This document shows positions 9,945 to 19,867 of a DNA stretch of 64,000 bases, in pieces. Source of the DNA: Corallium rubrum (Eukaryota; Cnidaria; Anthozoa; Scleralcyonacea; Coralliidae); assembly GCA_964035015.1 (NCBI GenBank), contig CAXIUP010000192.1, forward strand, positions 22,501 through 86,500, read 5' to 3'. A model generated the notes under the pieces. That model was not told the origin of the DNA, searched no databases, and saw nothing but the letters and a program-made list of their open reading frames with translations. The translations under genes and the position numbers were made by a program. Within the stretch, counting starts at the first letter, position 1; the number at the start of each line of letters is the position of its first letter.

Positions 9945-10620
9945 TCTCCCCTTCGCCCACTACATTCGAGTTTGTCCCCTTCACCCAAGTTTGCCCAAAC
10001 CACCAGAGTTTGGCTACTCCACCCAAGTATGCCCACTCCACCCAAGTTTGTCAACTCCACCCAAATTTGCCCACTCCACCCGAGTTTGCCCAATCCACCG
10101 CACTTTTCCCACTCTGTCACAGTTTTCCCACTTTACCAGTTTGCCCACTCTAGCTAAGTTTTCCCACTCCACCTGAGTTCACCCACTCCATCCAAATTTG
10201 CCCACTCCACCCGAGTTTGCCCAATCCACCGGAGTTTGCCCACTCTGTCAGAGTTTGCCCACTCCCCCACAGTTTGCCCACTCTACCTATGTTTGCCCAC
10301 TCCACCCGAGTTTGCCCAGTCTACAAAGTCTGCCAACTCCAACAGAGTTTGCCCACTTACCTGAGTTTGCCAACTCCACCCGGGTTTTACCCCTCCACCT
10401 GAGTTTGCCCAGTCTACAAAGTTTGCCCACACCACCCGAGCATTCACTCCATCCAAGTTTTCCCTGCCAACTCCACCAAAGTTTGCTCAGTCCGTCCACC
10501 CGAGTTCCACCCAAGCTTGCTCCCTCCACTCACGTTTGCACACTCTACCTAAGTTTTTCTACACCACCTGAGTTCACCCACTCCATCCAAATTTGCCCAC
10601 TCCACCCACATTTCCCAAAG
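9945..10620. repeat. Degenerate minisatellite, unit about 19 bp (gtttgcccactccaccc)
   Basis: Roughly 35 units of a 18-20-bp motif close to gagtttgcccactccaccc, with much substitution and some 13-bp short units. Both strands give long ORFs of low-complexity Pro/Thr/Ser or Gly/Trp repeats; these are artefacts of the repeat. Confidence 0.9.
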
Positions 10621-10929
10621 AAGAGCCCACAGAATTGTATGTGAACTGGCTGGAAAATCCAAAAATTTAATATTAATTACCATAGACACAGAGTATTTAC
10701 ACATTTTTTAAAATTATATTAACTGAACAGTTACCCCTTTGATTTCAAAGGGTGTTACATTGCCTCGAGGTACAGTATTTTGAAAATAAATTATCAGGTT
10801 CTTTATACCTTCAAAGAAATTTGCACACATTTTCCAAATGGATGTGGCATGCCATATGAATCTCTTGAATGAGAGTCAAAATTTTTGAAGTTCCCTTCAG
10901 AAGTCTTTAAAATTGCAACTGTGTTGCAA

Positions 10930-11373
10930 TCAATCAATAGTCAACAGACAATGCTGATAATTTAACTGAGAATCTAAAAACAGATTTCTGACAGCATTTT
11001 CCAAAGAATAAGGTAGATTGTTAGTCGCCATAAACAAATCACCAGAAAATGAATCACTGTATTGCAAATAATACATTTTATCAGAAACTGCAACCATTTC
11101 TGGCACATCAGTTAAAAACAAGAAAATTTTATTAATTGAATTGCTTATACAAGTGTAAAGGCTATTTCCAACACACAATATAACATTCAAAAATGATGAA
11201 TCCCAGGTAATAATATTTGTAATATGATTGTGTATTATTGCAGTCAAAGACATAGCTATACATTGTTTACCAGCATTTTGTCTAAACTTTGCATTTAGTG
11301 TCTGATCAGAATGTTGATCAACGCAAACCCAATGGCTCCTGTGAGAATGAACTAAACTCACACCAATATACAC
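10930..11373 (-). CDS. Possible papain-fold cysteine protease domain
   Basis: 147 codons, no stop. Near residue 34 RQNAGKQCIAMSLTAI places a Cys after a Gln in the way seen in the catalytic Cys of OTU- and herpes-tegument-USP-like (Peptidase C76-type) domains, followed by a hydrophobic helix, NVILCVGNSLY, and a VPEMVAVSDKM-like strand block. Related domains occur in invertebrate transposon polyproteins. A second ORF just upstream (11318-11503) overlaps it in another frame, so the N-terminus is probably frameshifted. The catalytic His is not identified. Family assignment is by pattern memory only. Confidence 0.4.
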   Translation of the reverse strand: MYIGVSLVHSHRSHWVCVDQHSDQTLNAKFRQNAGKQCIAMSLTAIIHNHITNIITWDSSFLNVILCVGNSLYTCISNSINKIFLFLTDVPEMVAVSDKMYYLQYSDSFSGDLFMATNNLPYSLENAVRNLFLDSQLNYQHCLLTID

Positions 11374-11951
11374 CTAAAAATTGAAGGTGAATGTTATTCA
11401 CAGACAAAACGATTGGATAATTGACGACAGAAAACACGAGGAGTTGGCCCACGAAAGTCGTGACAAGAATGCCAAGAAACAGATCTCCCTTAGGAGCGGA
11501 CAACTAAATTAATTCGTATCATTTGTAACTAAATATGTTCTTTAATTTAATAGCCAGTTAAAAATTATACATTACACACCACTACTGGTACTGTAGTCGT
11601 CTTACATTCACAAAAGAATCTTTCCTCACTGACAATATTGAAGTAAAAGTTGACATGAACTCAACTGATGAACAGAACACCGAACACGTTCGATCACTGA
11701 TGTATGATGGACGATCGAGATTTCATTGCCATTGGCCGTAATTGCGATATCTCGACGGACTTTTTCACAAATCTCGATTATTGTTGACCATACATAACTC
11801 GGCAAAGAGGTCTGGACATGAGACACAGGTACCCAAGCCAAGCAAGAATAGTGTGTTGCCTCGCTGGCGCTCGGCAGCAATTATGCATCCTATTTATACA
11901 TAATCACTTGATTTTACAATATCTATAAATATATAGATATTATATATAATA

Positions 11952-13170
11952 TACTAGAAATTACTATCGCAAGTGAAGTGCTGCCTCAAATGGGACAAAA
12001 ACCTTTAGCCTACTCCACAAGCAAATATGTGCAGTCTGTGGCCAATGTGACACCCCCATTGCCCACTCCACCCAAGATTGCCCACTCCACCCGATTGCCC
12101 ACTCCACCCAAGTTTACCCACTCCACCCAAGGTTGCCCACTCCACCTGAGGTTGTCCACTCCACCCGAGGTTGCCCACTCCACCCAAGATTACCCACTCC
12201 ACCCAAGATTGCCCACTCCACCCGAGTTTGCCCACTGCACGTGAGTTTGCCCACTCCACCCAAAATAGCCTACAGAGTTACCTGCGAGGGAGGTTGGAAA
12301 GTCCCAAAAGTTAATATTAATTACAATAGACAGAGTATTACACATTACTACAAGTTATTATATATAACTTATTGCTTAACATGATGTGGCAAGGGTTTTG
12401 ACAGGATATACACATATTAATATACGAATATTAAATAATCTTGCCTCTTGCTCTACTGTCAGTGCAATCCCAAGTGCTTAATATGTTTTGACAAATCTAG
12501 AGCTTTTATAAAATCATATAGCGATGCACCATTGAGCCCATCTGATTATTTTGCAGAATTTGTATAAGTAAAAATATACACACGTTCACACACGCAGATA
12601 GTAGCGTACGTCTGATCAGAATGCTGATCAGCGCAAACAGCCAAACAGCCAAACACAATGACCCCACACAAATATTGGCAATATACTGTAGTAACTGTAC
12701 ACCTAAAAATAAAAGAAAACAACCGTGAAATCTCCTACCAAGAAACCCAGTTGTCAGTTGTAAAAACTGATATCTTACCTGTCCTCGACAAGATAATCTC
12801 TCCTCACTAAAATTGTATAAGATCCTATTATCCTAAGACAACAAGTGTGTTCATTTTATTATAGCCAAGAACATTGAAGTGTGATAACTGCGAGTTCAGA
12901 AAATCCATCACCGTCGTGGTGTTGCCGTGTTGAAACCACGCTTCAAACGTACATGTAATTTCATCAAACAAATCCTTCTGGCGTATGTGATGTAAGATGT
13001 AAGGAAGAAACTTCCTACGTCACAAAACGTCATAAAATGCTCAACAAATAAATAAACTCTCAAAATCTCGATTCCGTTGACTATACATAACTCGGCAAAG
13101 AGGTCTGGACACGAGACACAGGCAACCCATGTCAAGATTAGTGAGCTGCCTCGCTACGCTCGGCAGCAAT
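11952..13170 (-). mobile_element. Element copy B with CCACCC minisatellite, protease region deleted
   Basis: Shares leader, minisatellite (about 12050-12275), tail and both end blocks with 9850-11881, but the roughly 450-bp protease-like ORF is missing and the minisatellite is shorter. The ends correspond, so it is a tandem duplicate or a second insertion of the same family. From 12400 to 12600 nothing is recognisable. Confidence 0.65.
12050..12275. repeat. CCACCC minisatellite, copy B
   Basis: About twelve units of a 19-bp motif such as gattgcccactccacccaa. More regular than the array at 9945-10620. Confidence 0.9.
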
Positions 13171-13201
13171 AAACATATAAAAAGGTATAAGGTGAGTGGT
13201 C

Positions 13202-13233
13202 TAACGTTTCAAGCGAAGGCCCTTCGTCAGAGA
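13202..13233 (-). ncRNA. Hammerhead-like motif, left repeat of PLE2
   Basis: Minus strand: TCT before CTGACGA, helix II AGGGCCTTCGCTT, core GAAA, then CGTT and AGA, giving three stem I pairs. It is the same layout as PLE1 but with a weaker stem I and TT at the cleavage position. Confidence 0.45.
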
Positions 13234-13531
13234 GAAACGTAAAGAGTAAAACAAACAACGGGCTTATATACCCGAGATAATCACGTGATGAAAATTAGCC
13301 AATCAGATAAAGGTAACCAAGACAAACTAATAATGAGATTCAAAAGAATAAGCCAATCAGAGCAAAGTAACAATAACAAATAAATAATGAGATGCGAAAG
13401 CCATTTGATATTCTCACCATCGATAAGTAAAAAAAGGAGAGTAAAAAATAGAGAGTAAAGAATGGAGAAGTAAAGTGAAAATACTGTTTATGTCTGCCCT
13501 TGCTAATACAAAAACAGCATCTTCAGAAGTG

Positions 13532-13951
13532 TTAAATAAAAGAAAAACGTTCGTTGAGTCCATGAGGATGAATGGTTCCAATTTTGAAAATGAGACGCTT
13601 TTCCTGTCGTTTGCGGCTATGATTACCACCGGAAATGGGTGAGATAGCACAAACTTTCATGCCAGAAATATGATGGTTGACACTATTAAAATGTCGGGCA
13701 ACAGGCTTGTCAACATCATTGTTCCTCACAGAACGAAGATGTTCAGCAAACCTGTCAGATAAACGTCTGCCAGTTTCACCAATGTAGAGCATGCAGCATT
13801 TACTGCAAGAAATGCAGTAAATGAGGTTGGAAGAGGTGCATGTGAAATTATGCCGAATGGTGAAATTAGATTTGGGTCCTGAAATTAATGTGGCAGGGTC
13901 AAAAAACGAATATGTGTAGCATCGTGTGCGAGAACAAGAAGTAGTACCCAC
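13532..13951 (-). CDS. PLE2 GIY-YIG endonuclease domain (inverted segment)
   Basis: 139 codons. A Cys-containing N-terminal linker (SCSRTRCYTYSFF) precedes CISCSKCCMLYIGETGRRLS, with the Y-I-G and Arg of the GIY-YIG catalytic site, then DRFAEHLRSV and a C-terminal HPHGLNERF block. Closely related to the PLE1 ORF at 2080-2808. It is on the strand opposite to the RT, so it cannot be translated with it. About 200 bp of the linker upstream (about 13985) is missing compared with PLE1. Confidence 0.85.
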   Translation of the reverse strand: MGTTSCSRTRCYTYSFFDPATLISGPKSNFTIRHNFTCTSSNLIYCISCSKCCMLYIGETGRRLSDRFAEHLRSVRNNDVDKPVARHFNSVNHHISGMKVCAISPISGGNHSRKRQEKRLIFKIGTIHPHGLNERFSFI

Positions 13952-14109
13952 AGGTGCCTGTAGATTTTCTCTAAGTGCACTGCGTACTAAACTATCCCGA
14001 ATGTTTTTAAGTGTCCGGACGGGGAATACTGGAAGCTTTATGAATAGCGGAGTCTAGTAGGTGGTTAGGATAGCCAGGTTGGACAAAAAAGGATCTCATT
14101 TCCAAAGAT

Positions 14110-15422
14110 TTGGTCACAAAATCTTTATCATCACTTTATTATCAAGCACATTTTCATAATCAAACCATACCACATGAGGAAGTCTACCCTAAAAAGTCTT
14201 CTTGGTCTCTACCTGAAGGCCAATTTTCGTCTGTTGATCTCTTTGTTCGGCAGTGCCGCCATGACATTGACCTACTCAACAATTCACGCCCCAAAAGGGC
14301 CTCCAGCCTCAGTAAAGATGAACCTCTAGCTTTCCAATCAAGTAGGAATGACATTGTCATCAAACCTGCGGATAAAGGTGGTGCTGTCGTTGTCTGGAGA
14401 GCAGATTTGTACCGACAAGGAGCTCTTCGTCAACTCAGCGACACCAAATTGAATTCTGATCCCACCCTCACTCACCAAAAAACTGTTAAAACCACCATTA
14501 ACAATTTCATTCATGCAGGTGAATTGCCTGCCTCTGCCTCCAACCTTATAATAACAACTCCCAGAACACCAGTCATTTATTTCCTACCTAAAATTCATAA
14601 GCTTAATAACCCTTGCAGGCCAATTGTTTCCGCCTGCAGATGTCCTACAGAACTCATTTCCAGCTTTTTAGATCGCGTTATGTCACCTTTGGTAAAGAAG
14701 TTGCTTTCTTATATCAAAGATACAAAACATGCCCTACAGATTTTTGATCAAATACATTTCACTGATCCCAACAAACATATTTTCACCATGGATGTCAAGT
14801 CCCTTTACACTGTTATTCCCCATCGTGATGGTCTTGAAGCTCTGAAGTTTTTCTTCAACAAACGCATCATTTTAGAACCTTCCACTTCTACATTACTTCG
14901 CTTGGGAGAACTTGTACTCACCCTCAATAATTTTTCTTTTGATGGTGAACATTACCAACAAATAAGTGAAGTTGCTATGGGTAAAAAAATGGGCCCTAGT
15001 TACGCAAACTTATTTGTTGGTTATGTTGAAAAACAAATCTTCGAACAATATACTGGACCACTTCCTGATTTCTTCGGGAGATAGATGACTGTTTAGGAAC
15101 AGCATCATGCCCACGTGTGAATTTAGAGAAATTTATCAATTATGTCAATGATTTCCATCCAGCACTCAAATTCACAGGGGAAATCAGTAAAACCAGTGTG
15201 TCATTCCTTGATGTTTTGGTGTCGATTAGTGGTAATGCGCTCACGACTTCTGTTTCCTACAAGCCTACCAACTCACACAGCTACCTTCTATTTTCATCAT
15301 CTCATCCCAACCACACTAAACAATCCATCTCAGATTCTCAATTTCTGCGACTTCGCCGCCTATGCAGTGATGATAAAGATTTTGTGACCAAATCTTTGGA
15401 AATGAGATCCTTTTTTGTCTAA
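14110..15422 (+). pseudogene. PLE2 reverse transcriptase, frameshifted at the catalytic motif
   Basis: The ORF at 14110-15084 (324 codons) covers the PLE RT N-terminus and fingers/palm: NDIVIKPADKGGAVVVWRAD (about residue 79), PVIYFLPKIHKLNNPCRPIV, FTMDVKSLYTVIPH (motif A, aspartate), MGKKMGPSYANLFV (motif B). It breaks at 15084 exactly where the family reads GR(Y/F)IDD: the IDDCLG codons continue in another frame from about 15086. A second ORF at 15117-15422 then carries the next RT block (NYVNDFHPALKF, SFLDVLVS). A small deletion in the catalytic motif therefore inactivated it. There is a further stop at 15419. Confidence 0.85.
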
Positions 15423-15989
15423 CGTGGCTATCCTAACCACCTATTAGACTCCGCTATTCATAAAGCTTCCAGCATTCCCCGTCCGGACACTTTAAAACAA
15501 CCTTCGGAAAGACTTTCTGATAATAAAACTCCACTAGTTCTCACATTTCGTCCTTTCAACTATAAAGTTAAGGATATCATTAGCCGTAATTTTCACATCT
15601 TAACGAGTGACCTGAAACATCTGCCATTTTCACTGATAAACCTTTGATCTCTTTTCGACGCAATAAAAACGAACGTTTTTCTTTTATTTAACACTTCTGA
15701 ATATGCTGTTTTTGTATTAGCATGGGCAGACATAAACAGTGTTTTCACTTTACTTCTCCATTCTTTACTCTCTATTTTTTACTCTCCTTTTTTTACTTTA
15801 TCGATGGTGAGAATAGCAAATGGCTTTCGCATCTCATTATTTATTTGTTATTGTTACTTTGCTCTGATTGGCTTATTCTTTTGAATCTCACTATTAGTTT
15901 GTCTTGGTTACCTTTATCTGATTGGCTAATTTTCATCACGTGATTCTCTCCCGTATATAAGCTCGTTGTTTGTTTTACTCTTTACGTTT

Positions 15990-16024
15990 CTCTCTGACGA
16001 AAGGCCTTCGCTCGAAACGTTAGA
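15990..16024 (+). ncRNA. Hammerhead-like motif, right repeat of PLE2
   Basis: CTGACGA at 15994-16000, a 13-nt helix II, GAAA at 16014-16017, then CGTT and AGA pairing with TCT (15991-15993). Stem I has three pairs. It is the mirror of the motif at 13202-13233. Confidence 0.45.
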
Positions 16025-16034
16025 CCACTAACGT

Positions 16035-16757
16035 CAGGGCCGGATTAACGGTTCGCGGGGCCCGTGGCATATTATCAGCGCGGGGCCCCTTGACCCCCCC
16101 CCCTGTGAATTCAGGTTTCCCTGAAATCAGAAAGATTAAAAAATATCAATATTCCACGATTTGAAAAGTTGCCTGTGTATTTACGCATCTGTATTTGTGG
16201 CAACAGCGCCTCGCTTATTGTGGCTCTTTTTGACTTTTGGGTTCTCGCTTTTTCATTTTTGGGGCCTCGCTTTTTTATTTATGGTTCCGGCCTGCTTTTT
16301 TAATTTTTGGTCCTCCCCAGCTTTTTTATTTATGGTATCTTGCCTTTTTTATTTTGGGGACCTCGCCATAGCTTTTTTATTTATGGGTTCTTGCTTTTTT
16401 TAGTTTTGGGGCCTCGCTAGTTTATTTATGGGTTCTTGCTTTTTTTAGTTTTGGGGCCTCGCTTTTTTATTTATGGGTTCTTGCTTTTTTATTTTTGGGG
16501 CCTCGGTTTGTTTTTTGTTTTTGGGGCCTGTTTTTTGAGTTTTGGGGCCCCGGCGCCTCGCTTTTTCATTTGCGGTACCTCTTTTTTTAATTTTGGAGCA
16601 TCGTTTTTTTTACTTTTGTACGTCGCCTTGCGGTTTTTGGGGCCCCACACTTTTTGGGCCCCGCGCAAAACAATCGAAACTGAGCAAAGCGCGGGGGCCC
16701 TAACAGCGCGGGGCCCGTGGCATAAGCCACTTCAGCCATATGGTTAATCCGGCACTG
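16035..16757. mobile_element. hAT-type non-autonomous element, copy 1
   Basis: 723 bp with terminal inverted repeats cagggccggattaac and gttaatccggcactg, and an 8-bp target duplication actaacgt (16027-16034) versus actcacgt (16758-16765), one mismatch. An 8-bp duplication and CAG...CTG ends are hallmarks of hAT elements. The interior is a degenerate array of T-rich units (ttttttatttatgggttcttgc, then ggggcctcgc), giving low-complexity Phe/Leu ORFs that are not genes. It is inserted at the right end of PLE2. Confidence 0.9.
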
Positions 16758-16782
16758 ACTCACGTTCTCTGTTTCGGCAGTA

Positions 16783-16994
16783 TTAACTCATTCCTGTCCG
16801 GGGGCTTCCCCAGAGGTGAATAAAATCGTCTGGCGTTAGCCAGAATAAAGTACTAAAGACCAGTTCGGACAAGAAAGAGTCAAAGAGATAGTTCATAACT
16901 CATTCCTGTCCGGGGGCATCCCCAGAGGTGAATAAAATCGTCTGGCGTTAGCCAGAATAAAATACTAAAGACCAATTCGGACAAGAAAGAGTTA
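16783..16994. mobile_element. Two adjacent short MITEs with TTAA ends
   Basis: Two roughly 100-112-bp copies in direct orientation (16784-16895 and 16896-16994). Each begins taactcattcctgtccgg and ends ttcggacaagaaagagt; the ends are imperfect inverted repeats bordered by TTAA (outermost TTAA at 16783 and 16991), as for piggyBac-type insertion. The core taaaatcgtctggcgttagc is shared with relics near 9340 and 46015. Confidence 0.7.
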
Positions 16995-17120
16995 ACCTAC
17001 TATACCATATTTCGATTGTTGTTTCAACACTGCCTACGCAGCACACTACTTTTATTACACTAAAAGGTATAAGTATATATATACTTGTGAGGTCAGAGAA
17101 TGAAGACAGGACTACATGTT

Positions 17121-17172
17121 AACTCTACAAATCTGTTTCATGAGGTAAAGACTACCTCACTCATCAGGAGTT
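17121..17172 (-). ncRNA. Hammerhead ribozyme, complete by eye
   Basis: Minus strand, 5' to 3': stem I AACTC, core CTGATGA, helix II of eight pairs (GTGAGGTA with TACCTCAT), core GAAA, helix III ACA/TGT with loop GATT, cleavage nucleotide A after GT, then GAGTT closing stem I (five pairs). All conserved core positions are present. Confidence 0.85.
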
Positions 17173-17252
17173 TAATCACTGTACATGCTAATCTTAATAT
17201 CATGCTAATCTAATAATCTTAATAATCTTAATATCATGCTAATCTACATGTT

Positions 17253-17303
17253 AACTCTACAATCTGTTTCATGAGGTAAAGACTACCTCACTCATCAGGA
17301 GCT
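17253..17303 (-). ncRNA. Hammerhead ribozyme, second tandem copy
   Basis: Same architecture as 17121-17172 with stem I AGCTC/GAGTT (one G-U pair) and a helix III loop of three nucleotides. Core CTGATGA maps to 17292-17298. Confidence 0.85.
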
Positions 17304-17539
17304 TAATCACTGGACATGCTAATTATATATATATTTATACTTTATATATTACTGTTGTGTGGGCGGTGCTTGCATGCGGCCGGTATACGTGCATGGGTGT
17401 GAAGCAGCTGGGTGTAAAACGGATAGCAAGTTTTAACAATTAGCCACTTCGGAATCTGCACGCACTGGGAACTAATTTGGTCCGCGCAATGATTTATGGG
17501 GCTGTTTTGGGGGACGCGTACTTGTTTTCGAAGGAAGCT

Positions 17540-18630
17540 ATGGCTGAAGGAGAGATTTCCATAACAGAAGAAAACGATTCAAATATATAGATGGAAATGC
17601 GGCAATTAGTGAAGATATAACACTAGAAGAGAAAGATATCCCTGGAGCATGGTTGCCTAAGCCCGTTGAGCAATGCAGCGTGACAATTTTGAAACGATGG
17701 TTGTCGTGTCGTGGTGCCAAAGTCTCGGGAAAAAAGTGTGACCTTGTTCAAAGGTAAATACGACAATAAAGCGTTTTGTTTACTACGTGGAAAACTACGT
17801 GGAAAACGGCCTTGCATCAACTCTGATTGACCCTGATGGCGGGTTAAATATAGCCCAGAAGAAGTTAAAGCTTGGCATGTTGGCAGAGATCAGTCCATCA
17901 GACGAGAACTTTCCAGTATCTGGTTTCGAAGCCGACCTCGAGTGCCTCCCAAAATTCCAGCATAGTTTCCTATATAAATTTATGATTGAGGATGTTGAAT
18001 TAAAGCAGCAACTCTCCACTGAAAAGCCTTGGAAGTGTGCACCAGGCATGCTGCGGTTGTCCTGCTGGTATTGATGGTCGGTGCAACCATGTAACAGCCA
18101 GTTTGTTTGCACTGGAGAGCTATGGCCAGGCAGAGAAAGATGGTGAAAAAGAGCATCAGGAGCTGTCATGTACTTCGAAACCATGCAAGTGGAATGTGCC
18201 TCGCAATCAAAAGATCGACCCATCACCAGTTCGCTCCCTACAGTTCATCAAACATGAGTGGGGAAAAGAAAAAAAACGAAAAGCTAAAAACCTAAACTAT
18301 GATGTAAGGCCAGAACAGGACAGGGCCAATGTAACAAGAGAAACATTTGCTGGGATATTAGAGGCAGTCAAAAAGGTTGAACAGAAAACTGGGAAAGTTA
18401 TTGGGCTCTCTTTAATTCTTTCCCAGGATCTACCATCAAGGCAACCTGAAGTACAAGCAACAGACCCTGAACCTGCTAATTTAAAATGGAAACTTACTTC
18501 CCCTGTTATTACTGGTCCATATTCAATGCCGGAGATAAAGGAGAAGGCAGAGAGAGTGAAGAAACAATTATTTGAATCAGCTGCCAACCAAAAGGAAATT
18601 GAAAAGCTTACAAGAGAACAACAACATTAA
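17540..18630 (+). pseudogene. SAP and SWIM zinc-finger part of a YqaJ-type gene
   Basis: In order: an acidic N-terminus with a frame change near 17590; a SAP-like segment ([13 protein letters not shown], then [14 protein letters not shown] and GKKCDLVQR) ending at a donor look-alike AAAG|GTAAAT (17753); LIDPDGGLNIAQKK near 17830; then, after a +1 frame change near 18036, the SWIM motif CCGCPAGIDGRCNHVTASLF (C-x-C-x8-C-x-H), then TSKPCKWNVPRNQKIDPSP, and a Lys/Glu-rich region to a stop at 18628. Proteins with this SAP-SWIM-YqaJ order are common, repeated genes in cnidarians and probably belong to mobile elements. Part of the region before the SWIM motif seems deleted. Confidence 0.7.
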
Positions 18631-18691
18631 TCAGAGTTATGGTTCACAGCTCGGCAACCTAGAGTAACTGCCTCAAAGGCTAAGCGATGTT

Positions 18692-19276
18692 TTGCTAAAG
18701 GATACAACAAGTCCTACGAAAGCCATCTCAAGTGTTTTGCAGTACACTAACAATGTCCAAACTAAAGCGATGAGGGAAGGTGTGGAATGGGAGGGTAAGA
18801 TTATTGCCAAGTACGAATGCTTAAGTGGAAATAAAGTACAAAAGTCGGGATTTGTGATTTCCACCAGCCAGCCATTCCTAGGAGCATCACCAGATGGCTG
18901 TATTCATGATGGAGAAGGGGTAATTGAAGTTAAGAAGATAACGTCAAAGGAAGAAGAATCTTTTGAAGATAGTCTATGCAGATTGCATATTTATAAGAAG
19001 AAGAATGGCAATCTGGTGATCAACACAAACCACCAGTATTATGTTCAGATCCAGCAGCAGTTGTTCTGCACTAGTACTTTTTACTGTCATTTTATTATTT
19101 CTAATGGTATCTGGGTGCATGTAGATGCTATTTTGTTTGATTGGGCTATGTGGAATGGCATTCTTAATAAGCTAGAAAACTATTATTTCCGACATGTATT
19201 TCCAGAAATAGTTTACCCCAGAATCTTGAATGGTGGTGTTCGATGGGGTAAAGATGTTCATTTTCCCACAGTGTAG
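18692..19276 (+). pseudogene. YqaJ-like exonuclease domain, 3' part of the same gene
   Basis: Between the stop at 18628 and 18692 the old frame still reads SELWFTARQPRVTASKAKRC, the family's lead-in to the nuclease, then a one-base change shifts it. The ORF continues with the nuclease core: EGVEWEGKIIAKYE, FLGASPDG (catalytic Asp region), VIEVKKITS (Glu-x-Lys), then HQYYVQIQQQLFCTSTFY. This is the lambda-exonuclease/YqaJ fold, a PD-(D/E)XK nuclease. The C-terminus ends RWGKDVHFPTV. The domain itself is uninterrupted, but it is out of frame with the upstream part. Confidence 0.75.
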
Positions 19277-19283
19277 TTAGCCT

Positions 19284-19700
19284 ATGCCATGGCATCATGT
19301 ATTAATGTGTAGTATTTGTATAGGTAATAGCATGGTTTTAAGTGCAATTTGGAAAAAGCATGCACGAGAGTATTATTCACTCCCGAAGTACTTGAGTGAT
19401 GATATTGAGCGCATTCAAAAACGTGCTCACTCCATTATATACCCACTACTTAAATACGAAGGCGCGTTAGTGGAAAGTGGCTTAGCAACACTTCATGACA
19501 GAAGGAAACAAGCATGCGAAAAACTTTTTAAACAAATTTTAGAAGACCCTAATCACAAATTAAACAATCTTATTTCAAAAGTAGATACGTCTCTTAATTA
19601 CAATTTGAGAAATATAAAGAAGATTCATATTCCTAATTTTAACACAGTTCGTTTCAAGAACTCATTTTTAGTAGCAAGTAGTCTTAATATTAGCAATTAA
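19284..19700 (+). pseudogene. 3' tail of a CR1/Jockey-type LINE reverse transcriptase
   Basis: LPKYLSDDIERIQKRAHSII, then GLATLHDRRKQACEKLFKQI and a DPNHKLNNLI block, is the conserved C-terminal tail after the RT domain in many CR1/L2/Jockey-like LINEs. The upstream RT is absent, so the copy is strongly 5'-truncated. A (TATC)n tract at 19825-19862, about 125 bp past the stop, fits a LINE of this type with a microsatellite 3' end. The first 25 codons may belong to the flank. Confidence 0.75.
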
Positions 19701-19824
19701 TGTAATTAAACTTTATTCTATTTTAATAATTCTGTAATTTTTATACATAACTATTATGATCTGCAAAATTTTGTAATCACCATGTAATTCAGTAATTTCT
19801 ACTGTAAATGTGTGAATTATTAAA

Positions 19825-19862
<38 letters not shown>
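19825..19862. repeat. (TATC)n microsatellite
   Basis: About nine units; plausible 3' tail of the LINE fragment just upstream. Confidence 0.95.
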
Positions 19863-19863
<1 letters not shown>

Positions 19864-19867
19864 ATAT

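Larger units (their letters stand above)
9850..11881 (-). mobile_element. Element copy A with CCACCC minisatellite and protease-like ORF
   Basis: One of two tandem related segments; the other is at 11952-13170. Both share a leader (tactaccgcaagtgaagtgc and following), a CCACCC minisatellite, a tail (ttaatattaattac...), the gtctgatcagaatg block and a terminal block with acataactcggcaaagaggt ending in cggcagcaat. Copy A alone holds the protease-like ORF. Orientation is inferred from that ORF. Element class unknown. Confidence 0.65.
13194..16034 (+). mobile_element. Penelope-like element PLE2, with inverted 3' segment
   Basis: Plus-strand RT (14110-15422) and a minus-strand GIY-YIG ORF (13532-13951) lie between inverted terminal repeats: 13194-13560 mirrors about 15665-16027. 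The inverted left segment extends further, since the sequence on the minus strand at 13985-14118 mirrors 15383-15500 of the RT 3' end. On the plus strand the endonuclease is deleted (the linker breaks off near 15660 and runs straight into the repeat), so the only endonuclease lies in the inverted half. The right end is followed immediately by the hAT MITE at 16035. I found no convincing target duplication. Confidence 0.85.
17075..17335 (-). mobile_element. Tandem hammerhead repeat, PLE terminal repeat or retrozyme-like
   Basis: A roughly 130-bp unit containing a full hammerhead occurs twice in direct orientation, the second copy lacking the leader cttgtgaggtcagagaa. A single copy with the same leader and tail (cactgtacatgctaat) lies at 26660-26766. 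Both loci abut (TA)n tracts. No ORF is associated. Confidence 0.75.

Noticed and set aside
9890..10644. Pro/Thr/Ser and Gly/Trp repeat ORFs on both strands
   Set aside because: They are translations of the CCACCC minisatellite, open by composition; the frame is not preserved between units.
16161..16747. Phe-rich ORFs resembling membrane proteins
   Set aside because: They lie inside the hAT MITE and are produced by its T-rich repeat units; the same ORF recurs at 30334 in copy 2.
13181..17073. Direct repeat aaaggtataag at 13181-13191 and 17063-17073 as a target duplication of a composite insertion
   Set aside because: AT-rich 11-mer; the enclosed block contains several independent elements and the repeat does not adjoin defined ends.
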